Shown in pieces: positions 28,173-40,400 of a stretch of DNA of 64,000 bases. Within the stretch, counting starts at the first letter, position 1; each line of letters begins with the position of its first letter. Origin of the DNA: Trichoplax sp. H2 (Eukaryota; Placozoa; Uniplacotomia; Trichoplacea); contig NOWV01000025.1 in NCBI GenBank assembly GCA_003344405.1, positions 1 to 64,000 on the forward strand, in the 5' to 3' direction. A program made the position numbers and the translations under genes. The notes under the pieces are model-generated. The model made no database searches, was not told where the DNA came from, and saw nothing but the letters and a program-made list of their open reading frames with translations.

Positions 28173-28469
28173 TTAAGAAAATGATGCAGACTTCTCGATA
28201 AAATCAGCTAATTTGATGTCTTTTTCGGACAGACCACCACAATCGTGTGTACTCAGTGTAATTTGGACCTTGTTATAAACATTAAACCATTCTGGATGGT
28301 GATCCATTTTTTCAGCTTGTAAAGCCACTCTGCTCATAAATCCAAAAGCCTGATTGAAATTTTTAAACAAAAATTCTTTATAGATGGCATCTCTTCCTTC
28401 AACCTCTGTCCAACCAGTACTCTGGAGTGGCTTCAAGGAATCGATTCGTTCCTGACCTTCTAATTTCAT
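28173..28469 (-). CDS. PCBD1: Pterin-4a-carbinolamine dehydratase (PCBD/DCoH)
   Basis: Dehydrates 4a-hydroxytetrahydrobiopterin so that the cofactor of aromatic amino acid hydroxylases can be recycled. The animal protein also acts as DCoH, a dimerisation partner of HNF1. The single exon encodes 98 residues from the first ATG at 28469; the open frame extends 24 codons upstream but only from a TTG. Conserved landmarks are [40 protein letters not shown] and [14 protein letters not shown], with the catalytic DHHPEW histidines and the downstream THD histidine in place. Length matches the family (about 100). It may equally be orthologous to PCBD2; vertebrates have both and I cannot separate them by eye. 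If translation began upstream, the extra N-terminal residues would be Ser/Arg/Thr-rich, but no ATG supports that. Confidence 0.95.
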   Translation of the reverse strand: MKLEGQERIDSLKPLQSTGWTEVEGRDAIYKEFLFKNFNQAFGFMSRVALQAEKMDHHPEWFNVYNKVQITLSTHDCGGLSEKDIKLADFIEKSASFS

Positions 28470-29114
28470 ACTTCTTGTCCTAATGGTCCGAAATGCTAAG
28501 GCTGAAGTCGAAATGGCAAACTTGTCAATCGAGTAAAACAAGAAAGACGCTAATGCTGATCAATATTGACTACTAATACTGACCTTAGTGTACACTACAG
28601 TAATAAGGTCCCTTAATTAATTGGGTATTTGGGGATATTGTACGGTACGGTATAGTAGTTTGTATCGTAAACTACCGTAAAAAGTATTGTAGTTACTGAA
28701 AACTGAGAACTTCCGTTGGGTGCGAAGTAGTAACTGCAATAAGCAGAAGGCATGTCGTTTTCAAGTTATGGAGCTAATCATTAGCGTACATTATCCTTAT
28801 TGAGATGATATTATGTTATTAATAGACTATCATGAATACTTACTGAGTAGCTGATACTGTTGGATCTTGCAAAGCCAACTTCTACCGCGTATCCGTGTAA
28901 CAAGAGAGATTGGCATAGCGTAGGACTGATGTTGAAATCACTTTTACCGCACTGGACTATCTCGAACTACAGTACTACAGTACACTAGAAGAAGGAATTA
29001 TTCAAGTACAGTACTATACTATACTGTACAACAGACTGGACTCTACAGTGTACAGTATCTTGCATGCATGAGCTACAGTACTAAAAGAAAACCTGGACAG
29101 TACTGTAGACTGAT

Positions 29115-29431
29115 CACTCCCTCCGACAGACGGACTTTTCTTACCAAAGGAGGCCGTCAATATCCAATAATGGTTACTTAGTATGGAGCTTCCGTGTCTG
29201 TTTGCTAAATCACTGGTACTAATTTTAATCACATCGACGATCTTATAAAACTGTTTCCAAGCAGAACTGAGTAGCAGATAATAACATTCAATGTAATATT
29301 ACTTCATTTAGAAAAAATCAGTCCGTTTAAAACCGATCATCTCCATACTAAAGTACTGTACTGTTATAACCAGGTGTTTGGCACAATATTTTAACCACAT
29401 TCGGCCAACAGTGTCTGTCCGTCCAAGGAGT
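29115..29431. mobile_element. MITE-like element, copy A (about 320 bp)
   Basis: Begins gacagacggacttttctt and ends tgtctgtccgtccaag. It aligns piecewise with 26736-27545: a left block, then a block with cgatcttataaaactg, then a right block with ttggcacaatatttt. It has no open frame of note. It is probably a short non-autonomous repeat family member, though autonomous partner and target duplications are not seen. Confidence 0.5.
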
Positions 29432-29802
29432 GATGAGTCGAGATCTTCGGCTAGTAGTCTAAGACTCGACGACTTACCGCATACTCAGTATGGGATTGGG
29501 ACGGGACGATACCGGATTTGAACGCTTTTGACGACGTGTCCAATTTCCTCTCTCCTACTTAGTGTTCTATATCCAGCGTAGACATACAGTAAAAATCAAC
29601 GACTACCAGAAGCAAGACAGTATCTGGATAGTAGATCGGTAGATTAATAGTCACGAGTCTCAATTTTGAGGTATAATACTGTATGTAGGACTAAGTCAAC
29701 GTCTTCTTTTCATTCAACATTATTGTGCTACCATAGCAAGATTGAAACAATGTCTATTGAATCGACTTGATGAGCAAGAGATAATAATGATAGAATGAGA
29801 TA

Positions 29803-32800
29803 ATGCAGCATGAAATTCGCTTCTGTATTCCAACTTTAATTATATTTGTAGTTGCTTTAGTTCATATTTCTAATAGTAAAGTAATCCATGGGGTAATTCC
29901 TGTTGACGATTCTAAATTTCCCTATCCGAAAGATTTGACCTTTTTCTGCGGCAAGCTGGGTAAGGCATTTTTTTGTGGTACAGTAGCGAGTAGTCTTGTT
30001 AACAGGTGTAGCTTTGTATGCGATTTTTTTCCATCCATGAGTAACTTACGATGATGATATATAGCGTTAAAGAATGCTACTAATGATGATTCCTGTCAGT
30101 CGATCAGGCAACTAACTGTTGACAGAGTACAAATGCTCATCTTGCAATCTGATACGATAGTGATGCATAGCTAAAGTAATTTACTTTTGCATTTGTACAA
30201 CGTCATCACTTGACTTTGTTTAAATCGTTCTGCCTCTCGCCTCTCTATACAGTAACTGTGCTACAGTTAGTACGATTAAACCGTAACTTTGGCAACTTAT
30301 CGGATATGCTTACAGCTATGAATACAGTTGCCCACCAATCATCCAGCAATGGATGGCGGAAACATAACCTCCCCCCCCCCAAAAAAAAAAAGAGAAAATC
30401 CTCATAAATAGCTCCTATTTCATTGATTCTGACAAGACCGTATAGTGTGCATGTTCAGCTTCAATCAATGATAAATCATGACTAAACAGTACGTGTATAA
30501 CGAATTCATTTTCAACGAATGATAGATAGATGAAGTGCATATCCTCAATCATCAAGTTTATTCAGTCAGTAGAGCAATTTCACTTCTACGCTTACACGAT
30601 GGAATAGTTATGCCAACTCATATTCTGTAGCTAAGATCTTTGTTGGAGTTCGATGGGATACGCGAACAAACGAGTATGGTCACTAATTCACTATGATGCT
30701 ATTTTTTAACGTACTCTACGCACTACCATGGACCTGTACGGTAGCTCTAAAAGTCCATGGTACTACAGATCCTACGCATACGACAGATTGATCGAAACTA
30801 GTCTTAAACATCAATAATATTTTAGACAATAAAATGCAGCAAAATTAAGGCATACGAGTATTTGGCATTGCACGAGCTCTCTCACTATGCATATGCCAAC
30901 TAAATACCGCTGGTACTCCTTGGATACTATCGCCAAATGCTAACAATGACACTCGACTCTTTGATGCGCTGTACTTGCTTGATCATCACTAATACTGATT
31001 GTGTTGGATGTTTAGAATAACTAGCTTACTGCTATTCATACAACAGTAATGAAATAGATGCGAGCAGTAGATATAACAATTTCACATTGCGTAGTCATCA
31101 TATTCATTTTAAAATACTGCCTACAATACATAAACGGATATACCAAATTGATTTTCTTATCACTTTATGTTTCCATACTGGAGATAGCGTACTAGGATTG
31201 CAAATCCATAAATATTCTCTGTACTCCACCTTTTTCAAATCGTTTCTAATTTATTCTTTCTTAGGATCGATGATGACAATCCAATTAAATTTTACTCGCA
31301 AAGTAGTTTGTAGCCAATGCAAAATTTATTTACTTACTATTGATAATTGGAAAAAGTTGCAAGCCGGCATCCATTATAATGATAAATCGGAACAAGAGAA
31401 ATCGTGTCAAAATATCTTGCGGACTGCTCATCTTTATGGTAAGAGGCCTATACAGTGCGCCGTAATTTCGTGCAATATCTAATAGATGATCCTAGATTAT
31501 CGCAAATTATATGATTAATCAATTTATGACTATATTTTATTTCGATATAGTATTTCAAAGTGTATATGCCAATATTTAAGAGTACAACTGGTTTATTGCT
31601 GAGATATTGGATTTCCAAAAGTGATTGTTTACCTTATTACTAGTAATACAGTGTGTTTATCATCGCCATATAAAAGAATATTTTTCTCACAACTGGTATG
31701 AATTACGATACCAGTTGAACAATGTAGCAGTTAAAGTCATTTATATGATAATCGACTGCACCGTTGCCAAGTATACTTTATATGCATCCACTCCTTGAAG
31801 ATAGAAATAGGAAAAATATTTTCGTTATGACGGGCATCTTTGTGCAAAAGAAATTGATAACATTTAATTCCGCTTTATTCGATATCTCTTGCAGAATCTG
31901 GATGATATTTATAATTAATAACACATCTACTTCTCTTTACATACTATAAACCTTGCTTTGAGAACAATATTCGTATTTATTTGAAGCATAAACGTAAATG
32001 TATATTTAAATAGTGTCCAGTATATGATTGGACTCATAATTAGTAATAATTGTAGTTATAGGGTAATAAACTCAGATGGATTCACCCTCTATAGCTCTAG
32101 TTGCATAATCTATTCATATAACAGTACTTCTCTAGTATTATTCATAATATAGCAGTGTTATACGCATATACTCGTGTATTAATAATTGCTAGGATAACAG
32201 TTAAAAAAATAGGATGTACAGATTGTTGTTATATTCTTATGGACTACATAAGCGTAAATGGAAGATCACTGTTCTAATTTACAATGCAACTATCTCAAAA
32301 CCCATGTTTTATGCCTTTGTTATATGAAATGGATGATTTATTAATTACGTCAGTGATTCATTGTAACTAGACGCTACTTTTTAGTGGATATTATAGAGGA
32401 TTCCTTGTCTCAATCTGTCGTTACCTCCGCTACTCTGAATGACGAACAGTATTCATGTTGGTATCTTGTCTATGCAAATCGTGCAACGTGCAATAGCATG
32501 TCCACGCCAGCGGAATCAATTACTCATCAAATAAATTATGTACTAACTCTTCAAAACGAAGCTATTGATAACAACACAATAACTCATTTCAGCGCTGAAG
32601 AAGAAGGTAATAACTTAAAATCCTTCACTTATAAAATAAGCAGAGTATCTTTAATTAAATTGAGATTTAATAATAATTTCATCAAACAGGGCTCATTTGC
32701 TACCTCCAGTATGGTAATACTATCTCTTTGAATGATTGATTAGTACCTTATATAATTGCTATTAGGTATTCTCCTATTTTATCAACGTTTTACGTTCGTG

Positions 32801-34258
32801 CACTTTTTCGTAATGTGTCTTATGGCAAATTCAGTCGTACAAGTTATTAGCAAGGCTGGACCGATGCATCAGGTATTATTTGGGTTATAAATGAGTTCAA
32901 TATTGAACTATTTTTATTCAATTACTTTATTATATCCAAGTTAAATAATCAATTCGGATATGTTCTAATAGGCTATGGTACAGCTAGCATTTGCAGAAGT
33001 ATTTCTATTTCTCAGCTTAATCCTTGCTACCTTTCACCTTCTGCAGTATGTATAACCGTGCTATAATAAATTACTCAAAGTTAAATACCAATTTTGAAAA
33101 TTAAATAACATTCGTAAAAATCTGGACTTTTATTACAGATACTCTTCAAATGGCATGGGTATGCCAATAATGTTGTTCTTATCCAATTGTGAGTACAATT
33201 TATGCTATCTCGTTTACCTATCGAGTCGATTTCCTGTTAATTGTTTAAGCCTTTTAAGAATATCACATGATACAGTCAGTGCTGGTATCAATGGTCTAAT
33301 AAACATTGGTTATTTAAACGACAGGTTTCGCTTTGGCATCGCGTTTCTATATGTTTCGAATGCTTTGTGGAACGTCGTTTGCGTTACTACGTGGAAATAC
33401 ATTCCTTAAACCAAGCCGTGAAAATTGGGCTTTAACTATTGCCATATCGTCGGTTTTTGCAGAGGTTATTTCTTTTGCAATAGCAGATCTGCTGATCATT
33501 GTATTATCGATAATTTTAATCAATCTTTTTAATTCGGACTATTTTGTAGGAGATAGTAATCTGGTATGAGTTGTTTTATGATGAACTTCATCGCTCCCTG
33601 ATATGCTATTTTAGTCTTGGGACGCAGCCTTTAATCTTATTCAGACTTGTGGCTTTTGGTATTATCTGCTATAAATTGAGCGAAATGATATCAGAAGCGC
33701 GTGGAGCTCTGAAAAGGGAATTCTATATTAGATTTTCTATGGTTAGTTTTCTTTCGTATTAAATCACCAATGATGTCTCCATAGTAATTATGACTATAAT
33801 ATATCCTTTAATTTTATTTATCCTTCTACGCTGTTTTAAATTTTTTAGATCTAGTTTGCTTTAACATTTCTTATTTGTTTTGGATTATTTTTCAGTGTTG
33901 CATATTGTGGCTTCTTGCACCTGTTGGATTCTCGTGCTTGGCAAGCTTCTTTTGCCGACAGTACTTTGGAATAGCCGTAAGTATCTGCTGTAGAATGCAT
34001 GCCCATTTATGCAATTGCTTATGAGATTCCGATATATGACATAATTTAAGCTGTTTATACCCTTTAAACCCTTTTACTGACTAAGTTACGACTGTAACAA
34101 CTTTATTTTTACAGCTGCTTGCTGATGGAACGTTACTGTTGCAATTTTGTGCTTCCTTTCTGATGTATCGATTGATTATGTCAAGAAGCCTATATTGGGA
34201 AGTTTCAGCACTATCAGCTAGTATACTACCAACTAGGATTGGTTCAATCCACAGATAG
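29803..34258 (+). CDS. GPR180: GPR180 / intimal thickness-related receptor orthologue
   Basis: Seven-helix membrane protein of the GPR180/TMEM145 family, with a secreted-type N-terminal domain; its ligand is not established here. Eleven exons keep phase throughout: 29803-29959, 31265-31438, 32385-32606, 32690-32713, 32766-32872, 32972-33045, 33139-33188, 33325-33563, 33628-33741, 33896-33976 and 34115-34258, giving 461 residues (human about 440). Exon 1 is a signal peptide (PTLIIFVVALVHISNS). The lumenal domain has KIYLLTIDNW and ends in THFSAEEEG, matching the family HFSA-x-E-x-G motif. The helical part has AGPMHQ, YSSNGMGMP, ALKREFYIRF, CCILWLL and SRSLYWEVSALSA, all close to human GPR180. 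Exon 4 is only 24 bp. The gene diverges from nothing nearby and ends 776 bp before the convergent WDR53. Confidence 0.93.
30371..30391 (+). repeat. Homopolymer pair C10-A11
   Basis: Ten C followed by eleven A within GPR180 intron 1. This is likely a length-variable site or a sequencing-error-prone spot. Confidence 0.9.
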
Positions 34259-35034
34259 ATTGTAAATTTTAATATCGAACATGTACATAACCATTGCAAC
34301 GTCAAAGATTGCTTGAAGTTCAAAATTTTAGGTTCTAAAGAGCGTATTTGTATTGTCATGTCATTTCAATATACTTGGTTGGTAAATACCACAAATATCG
34401 CATCAAATTATTTACGCCATTTAAAGTGTACTACCATCAGATACTTTACGCCTCACTATATAGCTGATTTATTGAATAATGTTAATCGATATATCGTGTT
34501 TCTAAATATGTATATTACGAATAAACGTATATTCAACTATCTGTCAATTGCGGTACAATTATCGAATTGTACTACGTCTACTGGAAACTAATTGTCCGTT
34601 TGAATACATTTATTAATCTGAAGGGCTAAAATATTTTATCATCATTTTATTATTTTATTATGATTCAATACCAGTTGTTGGTGAATAAAAATATTTACAT
34701 GTCTTCGACCAATTAAATTACATACGGCTATACAGGTATATGTTCTATCTGACTTGTACTGGTAGACTACTGCACATGATCGTCTGGGATTTACGTTGCC
34801 GACCTCGTCAATTGACGATATTGTCAAAGAACGTTTCTATAATTCGCGAATGGAATTTAAATTCTATTTTTATCCTTTCAATTGATTGATTATATGATAC
34901 TATAATTGGCTTTATTAGTACTAGCTTAACGTCCTGTCGCTTCGCTGACAGAAATACTACGGTCTTTTCAACTCTTAAATGGAATGATTGAAATTGTTTG
35001 ATGAAATCAGTCAGTGGTGCTATATATTAGCTCT
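34259..35034. other. Intergenic, GPR180 to WDR53 (tail to tail)
   Basis: No gene recognised. Open frames at 34313-34591 and 34642-34827 are shorter than 95 codons, without family resemblance. Probably 3' UTRs of the two converging genes. Confidence 0.5.
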
Positions 35035-36066
35035 TTACGATGGACAACCTATGTTTGAATATAGTGTAATTGACGGCGATAAATCAGACACCATGATTAT
35101 TTGAGATGGTGTATCAGATGAAGCTATCCAATTGACTTTACACTTATGATCAATCACCACAGGAGCAGGATATTCACATTCTTCATCTTCATTTTCATCG
35201 CTACCATCACTTAGTAAATCCCAAAGCATAAGTTTACCGTCATTGCCTGCGCTTACAAGGTAGTTTGTAGATTGCCACCTGGTAAAGTGAGATTGATTAG
35301 CACATAGCGAATGGCCACTTAAACATTGCGTGTGAACTAATTCATCTTCCTCATAATCAGTTTCAAATACATAAATGTTACTATCATTAGTTGCACATGC
35401 AATTCGATTAGAATTGCATGCGACGTCAAGATGATGAATAAATGGTGGATTGACCATCGTCGCATGATTTGATTCCGATGGACTTATATCGTTAATGTTG
35501 ATCGTTTGCAAAACCGTAGGATTTTCTTCACTATCGATGTCGTAGTAATTCAATTTACAATCCATACCAGCCGAGATCAACTTGAAGGGCTGATTTGGTA
35601 AGAATTGAACGCACGAACAAATGCTATCGTGGCAGCATTTATCCATATAAACAGCTCCATTTCGTAAATCGATAACGACAATAAATCCAGCATCGTCACA
35701 AGCAGCTAAATGAGATTCCGTGCAATTTACAGCGATTTGATTAATTTCCTCTTTATTGTAATCGAAAGAGCTGCATAAAGGATTCTGTTGACGTAAGTCA
35801 TACTTGAAGATTCGTCGGTCATCATTGCAATATAAGACATGCTGGCTTCCATTGGCAAAAATAACGCTATTGCATCCATAATCTGATTGATCTTCTACCC
35901 AATTAGGAGGAGGCAAGGTTCGAATTGTTTGTTTGTTGGATAGCTCCAGCACATCGACGACTCCATGATCGATCCCACATGCAACAGTGCCACCTTGGCT
36001 GATATCAACGGACAAGATTGAATTATCAGCTTTTGCCGATGATGGATAATACCTTTCAACTTGCAT
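35035..36066 (-). CDS. WDR53: WD repeat protein WDR53
   Basis: Intronless, 343 residues from an ATG at 36066; human WDR53 is about 358. It is a WD40 propeller with blades visible as TVACGIDHGVVDVLEL, EEINQIAVNCTESHLAACDD, FIVVIDLRNG, KLISAGMDCKLNYYDI and YLVSAGNDGKLMLWDL. The block EEINQIAVNCTESHLAACDD followed by the later MVNPPFIHHLDVAC and the acidic stretch before KVNWIASS follow human WDR53 in order. WDR53 was reported among WD40 proteins that associate with DDB1-CUL4 and may act as a substrate receptor (established literature, role not firmly defined). It lies head-to-head with UBXN7 across 1.4 kb and 11 kb from CUL4. The lack of introns amid intron-rich neighbours could mean retrocopy origin or ancestral state. 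Confidence 0.93.
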   Translation of the reverse strand: MQVERYYPSSAKADNSILSVDISQGGTVACGIDHGVVDVLELSNKQTIRTLPPPNWVEDQSDYGCNSVIFANGSQHVLYCNDDRRIFKYDLRQQNPLCSSFDYNKEEINQIAVNCTESHLAACDDAGFIVVIDLRNGAVYMDKCCHDSICSCVQFLPNQPFKLISAGMDCKLNYYDIDSEENPTVLQTININDISPSESNHATMVNPPFIHHLDVACNSNRIACATNDSNIYVFETDYEEDELVHTQCLSGHSLCANQSHFTRWQSTNYLVSAGNDGKLMLWDLLSDGSDENEDEECEYPAPVVIDHKCKVNWIASSDTPSQIIMVSDLSPSITLYSNIGCPS

Positions 36067-36440
36067 ACTGTCTTTTAAAAGTATTTGACAGGCTTAAGGA
36101 TGATGTTGCATTTAATTTACTCGTATGCTTGGCTGTTTACAATACATTAATGTGATGGGCCAACAAGCCGCAACTGGTGTGATGGCTGGGCCTGCAGATT
36201 CCTTGTTTACTTTGAATTACTAAATACAGCAGAACTATTTTGATACCTCTTAATTACACTGCCGTATACTACGTTAGTTATGAACAGATGTTCTGTTAGC
36301 GACACAGCGTAGCTTTGTCAAGACTTATCCTACTATACTATACTATGAGTATGTCAGTCTACTTATACTGTGTACAATATGGTATATATTCTAGTTGGTT
36401 TGCAGTAACTTGGCTCAAGATTGCGACTATACTCCCTTTA

Positions 36441-36772
36441 ACACGACAAATAGTTTTGCAGAAGCTAAGGAAAGACTTGAAACTGCAGTAAAAGTTCCTT
36501 TGACTTGATGAGTTGACAACACAGAGACAAAATCAATTGTAGTGATCATAATACTACGGTGTCCATCATCATCGATGGCGAGGTCTATCTAGAAAGTAGA
36601 AAGGAACAGATAGATTTGAACTCGTTGGAATTATTCGAGGCATAATACAGTCTTGCTAGCTAATCAGCGTGTAGATTAGCCATTTTATGATGGATGGCAG
36701 TAGGCTAAATTGTGTATGATGGATGCAGCATTGGTAGAAGCCGTACTGTGCCTAATTGTAACAAGTATCATA
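36441..36772 (+). repeat. Direct repeat of about 330 bp, copy 1
   Basis: Begins acgacaaatagttttgcaga and runs to the attagccattttatgatgg and gcattggtagaagccgtact blocks. It is repeated with few changes at 36893-37218 and partly at 36773-36889. It contains a short in-frame stretch (IIIDGEVYLESRKEQIDLNS) ending in a stop, which could be a relic exon, but I do not recognise it. Confidence 0.9.
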
Positions 36773-36889
36773 ATACAGTCTCGTTAGCTAATCAGCATAT
36801 GGGTTTTTATGATGGCAGTGGGCTAAATTATGCATGATGCATGCAGCATTGGTAGAAGCCGTACTATGCCTAATTGTAGCATGTATTAA
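36773..36889 (+). repeat. Direct repeat, partial middle copy
   Basis: Repeats only the right-hand part of the 330-bp unit (from the taatacagtct block to gcctaattgtagcatgta), with a deletion relative to the flanking copies. Confidence 0.85.
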
Positions 36890-36892
36890 CCT

Positions 36893-37218
36893 GACAAATA
36901 GTTTTGCAAAAGCTGAGGAAAGACTTGAAACTGTAATAAAAGTTCCTTTGACTTTCTGACTTGACAACACAGAGACAAAATCAATTGTAGAGATGATAAT
37001 ACTGCGGTGTCCATCATCATCGATGGCGAGGTCTATCTAGAAAGTAGAAAGGAACAGATAGATTTGAACTCGTTGGAATTATTCGAGGCATAATACAGTC
37101 TTGTTAGCTAATCAGCATGTGGATTAGCCATTTTATGATGGATGGCAGCGGGCTAAATTATGCATGATGGATGCAGCATTGGTAGAAGCCGTACTGTGCC
37201 TAATTGTAGCATGTAGCA
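36893..37218 (+). repeat. Direct repeat of about 330 bp, copy 2
   Basis: Full-length second copy between WDR53 and UBXN7, in the same orientation as copy 1. It occupies much of the bidirectional promoter interval of these two genes. Confidence 0.9.
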
Positions 37219-37494
37219 GTGACATTAGTTTTGCTTAGCAGTACCAAGTTGTTAGAATGGGTCAATCGTTTGCCTAAGAAATCACTTTCTTTCGTCAGTG
37301 AATCAGAATGCTAAGTCAAAACCCTTCCATTCCCGGTCAAAGTCATGTCACGATCATGTGCCTACAGTAATGAGTACAGTAGCCGGTGAATAGCTTCTCG
37401 TTCCCCTCTGGCATTTTTAAATTACACATGCGCACACTTAAAGTTAGCGGCCTTACTCTTCGCTTTATTGGAGGTTAATGTTCCTTCAAGGAAG

Positions 37495-40400
37495 ATGGCG
37501 ACTGTTCCAAATAGTGCTGAATGGCGCTACCTTTGTCAGCAATTTATTGCTGTTACTGATGCTACACCAGAAATTGCCAAAAATATGCTAGAAGCTACTA
37601 CTGGAAATCTTGAAGAAGCCATTAATCTTTACTTAGAATACTCACGTCGTGATACTACCAATGTCTCATCCAGTACTGCAGAAACGATTTCACCGCAACA
37701 GGAGCAGTTGAGTATCCTAGCCAATTTTTTGGATAGTCTATAATGAATCCTGATAGAGTAACGAAACACTGATTTTAGAATGTTCCCTTGTTCTATGTCA
37801 CAACCATAGAAATAAAACAACGGTCGATATTATAACTGCCCCTTGAACATGTTGATAGATTATGGATTCAATATGCAGTGTAGTAAATTTGTAGAACTGC
37901 CAACATTGTTCATTTTGTCCATGATGGACATATCATTTATCAACTCGTCATATCAGAATAAGGAATGATGATTTTCATTATTCAGGGAACATGTACGTGA
38001 TCCAATTCCTCAGACACAAGAAGTTTTAGTGCAAGGCAGCAATTTTGTTCAAAGTAAGTACCGTTGTCAATTTTTAAATGTAAAATATTGTAAGCTGAGG
38101 ACAATCTCCTTTATATTCTTGACAAACGCGTATGCAATACACGACCTCAATACTCTTCTGTTCGTAAATTACTATGCTCGCATAAAACGACATTAGAAAG
38201 TGACACATCGACAAACTAGCAATGGATTAAAGCATAGTACAGCAAATTTCTATATAGCGTATGCACTTAACTACAGTATTTATTTGATGAATGAATTGCC
38301 TATTGGCTGATCGACTAAAACTGATCAATGATGAACTTAATGGCTGTACTAAATACTTACTGTAACCTGTAATTGTCGTGGATTTAAAAGTTCAGTGATA
38401 CTATCATGCTATTGTACTATTAAATTGATTCAATTTTAGTTGCTTATGTTTCCTGTCTTTCTTGGCTAGATTTAGGTTAGAAATTTAAAATACTGTATTT
38501 TGAAAGTTCTGTTAAACTCTTTTCTAATGCTATAAATACGAGATATACGAACGAAGGATATATCATTCATTGGCCTTGGTAGTCATCACTACGTCTAATT
38601 CTAGAACTCTAATTCGATCCCTTGATAAGTAACTACATGATCTAGAGCAATGTAAAAATACAGCAATTGTCCTTAATTACATTGCTCTATCAGTGATTCA
38701 TTGGTAAAGTATAGAGAAGCTCCTGTCAATATCAATCTGTTACTAATGACTGCATCTTAGTGTCACATTTTCCTGCTCGATAGACGCACAATATTAATAA
38801 GCCATACTGCTCTACGTTGGCTCTGTACAAAAGTTGATATATGACGGCTTAATCTATGTGTACGTATATAGGAGCTTACAGGAAAAGAAAAATTTCGTCC
38901 ACGTCCCCATTCGATAACTTTCGTGATTACCGAGAAGAAGCGCGTATGTAATCGATGAATAATCTGCCAATTGGCCACTTTCTTAACCAGATTAAATATT
39001 TGTACTCTCTTGCTACTTGCAATCTTCAGGGATTAGAGAATCTGGTGAAACTTCATCATATAGTAGTAAGAAGCGAAACTTGAATGATCTATTTAGGCCA
39101 CCAATTGATCTAATTCATCATGGAGATTTTGAATCTGTGAGTATCGCCAATAGTATAGATACTATGATCGATTTCTTTACTTTTATTGATTACCTTTGAT
39201 ACTATAATTGAACTGCTGTTATACCATTGTACAAAATTACATACACACGTACGCATACTTGTGTATAAATTAAACAAATCTCGAAATATTCGTTTACATA
39301 CACCAGATGCTATCGTCTTACAGCGCAATCACCGACGTGATCACGTTTTGGACATAGAGTAATATTGATTGCCGACACTTTTCTTGATAGGCTCGTCAAA
39401 GGTGTCGAACAGAACAGAAATGGCTACTAGTTAATTTACAGGATATGAAAGAATTTAGCTGTCAAGTATTGAATCGGGATGTCTGGAGTAACGATATCGT
39501 GCGGGATATTATTAAAGAAAGTTTCGTTTTTTGGCAGGTAACATATAGTACTAAAGTAATGAAAATTTCTTTCACGTCTGAGATCTAAATTAACTGAATA
39601 AGTTATAAAATATCGCTTTATCGATCATTCAAAGGTTTACCATGATAGTGAAGAAGGATACCGATATGCGCGGTTATACAATGTTTCCTCTTATCCTCAC
39701 ATTGCTATAATAGATCCCCGTACAGGTATTTCCCTTTTACACGTATACCTATTTATCAACCTGATTATATAAGTTATATCGTTTAGCAGCTTTGGTACTC
39801 TTGCTTCTTATTCTAAATGTGTCGATAGGCAACATCATCCTTGTAGAGGTTTCTATAAAATTTAAACGTAATTTGTTTGTGTCAAATGAACGATATAGGA
39901 GGAAAATTACTATCATTATCGAAAACTGAAGCTTCTACTTTTTGTACTACAGGTTACTTATAGAGTTCTAGATACATTTTCTTAAATTGAAATACAATTA
40001 TGTTAAAATGCCATCAATTTGAAAATGAATCTATAATGCCATTATATGCTTTGGTATTCTCTGTTTATAGCCAGATTCTATAATAACCATTGCAATGTAC
40101 AATCGTATACCTTACGAAATATTATGATAAAATTCTGTCATTTGAAACCTAAATCCAAAAGATTTGAACGAGTATTTTATCAAACTATAGTAACTCGATT
40201 TTTATCAGAAAATCCTATGATCGAGTCACCATCAAAGAACAGGTCAAAGCGAAAGGTACAAATGATAATTTAAGTGTAGTATTATTTAACGCGCAGATGG
40301 TGGTACAGTTATTTTAACGGCTTTAGTGTCTTATCTATCAATTATGTAATTGAAACTTTCCTATTTCAGACAAATATAATAGATCATAGCGAGGAGTCAC

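Noticed and set aside
29440-29540. Possible tRNA (a ggatttgaac-like T-arm look)
   Set aside because: Stems do not pair when folded as a T-arm on either strand, and no acceptor stem is found.
29803-30054. First read as the start of an APP-like protein because of LTFFCGKLG, near APP's MFCGKL
   Set aside because: The exon joins in phase to 31265 and onward, giving GPR180. The real APP signal exon is at 58126, joining in phase to 61748.
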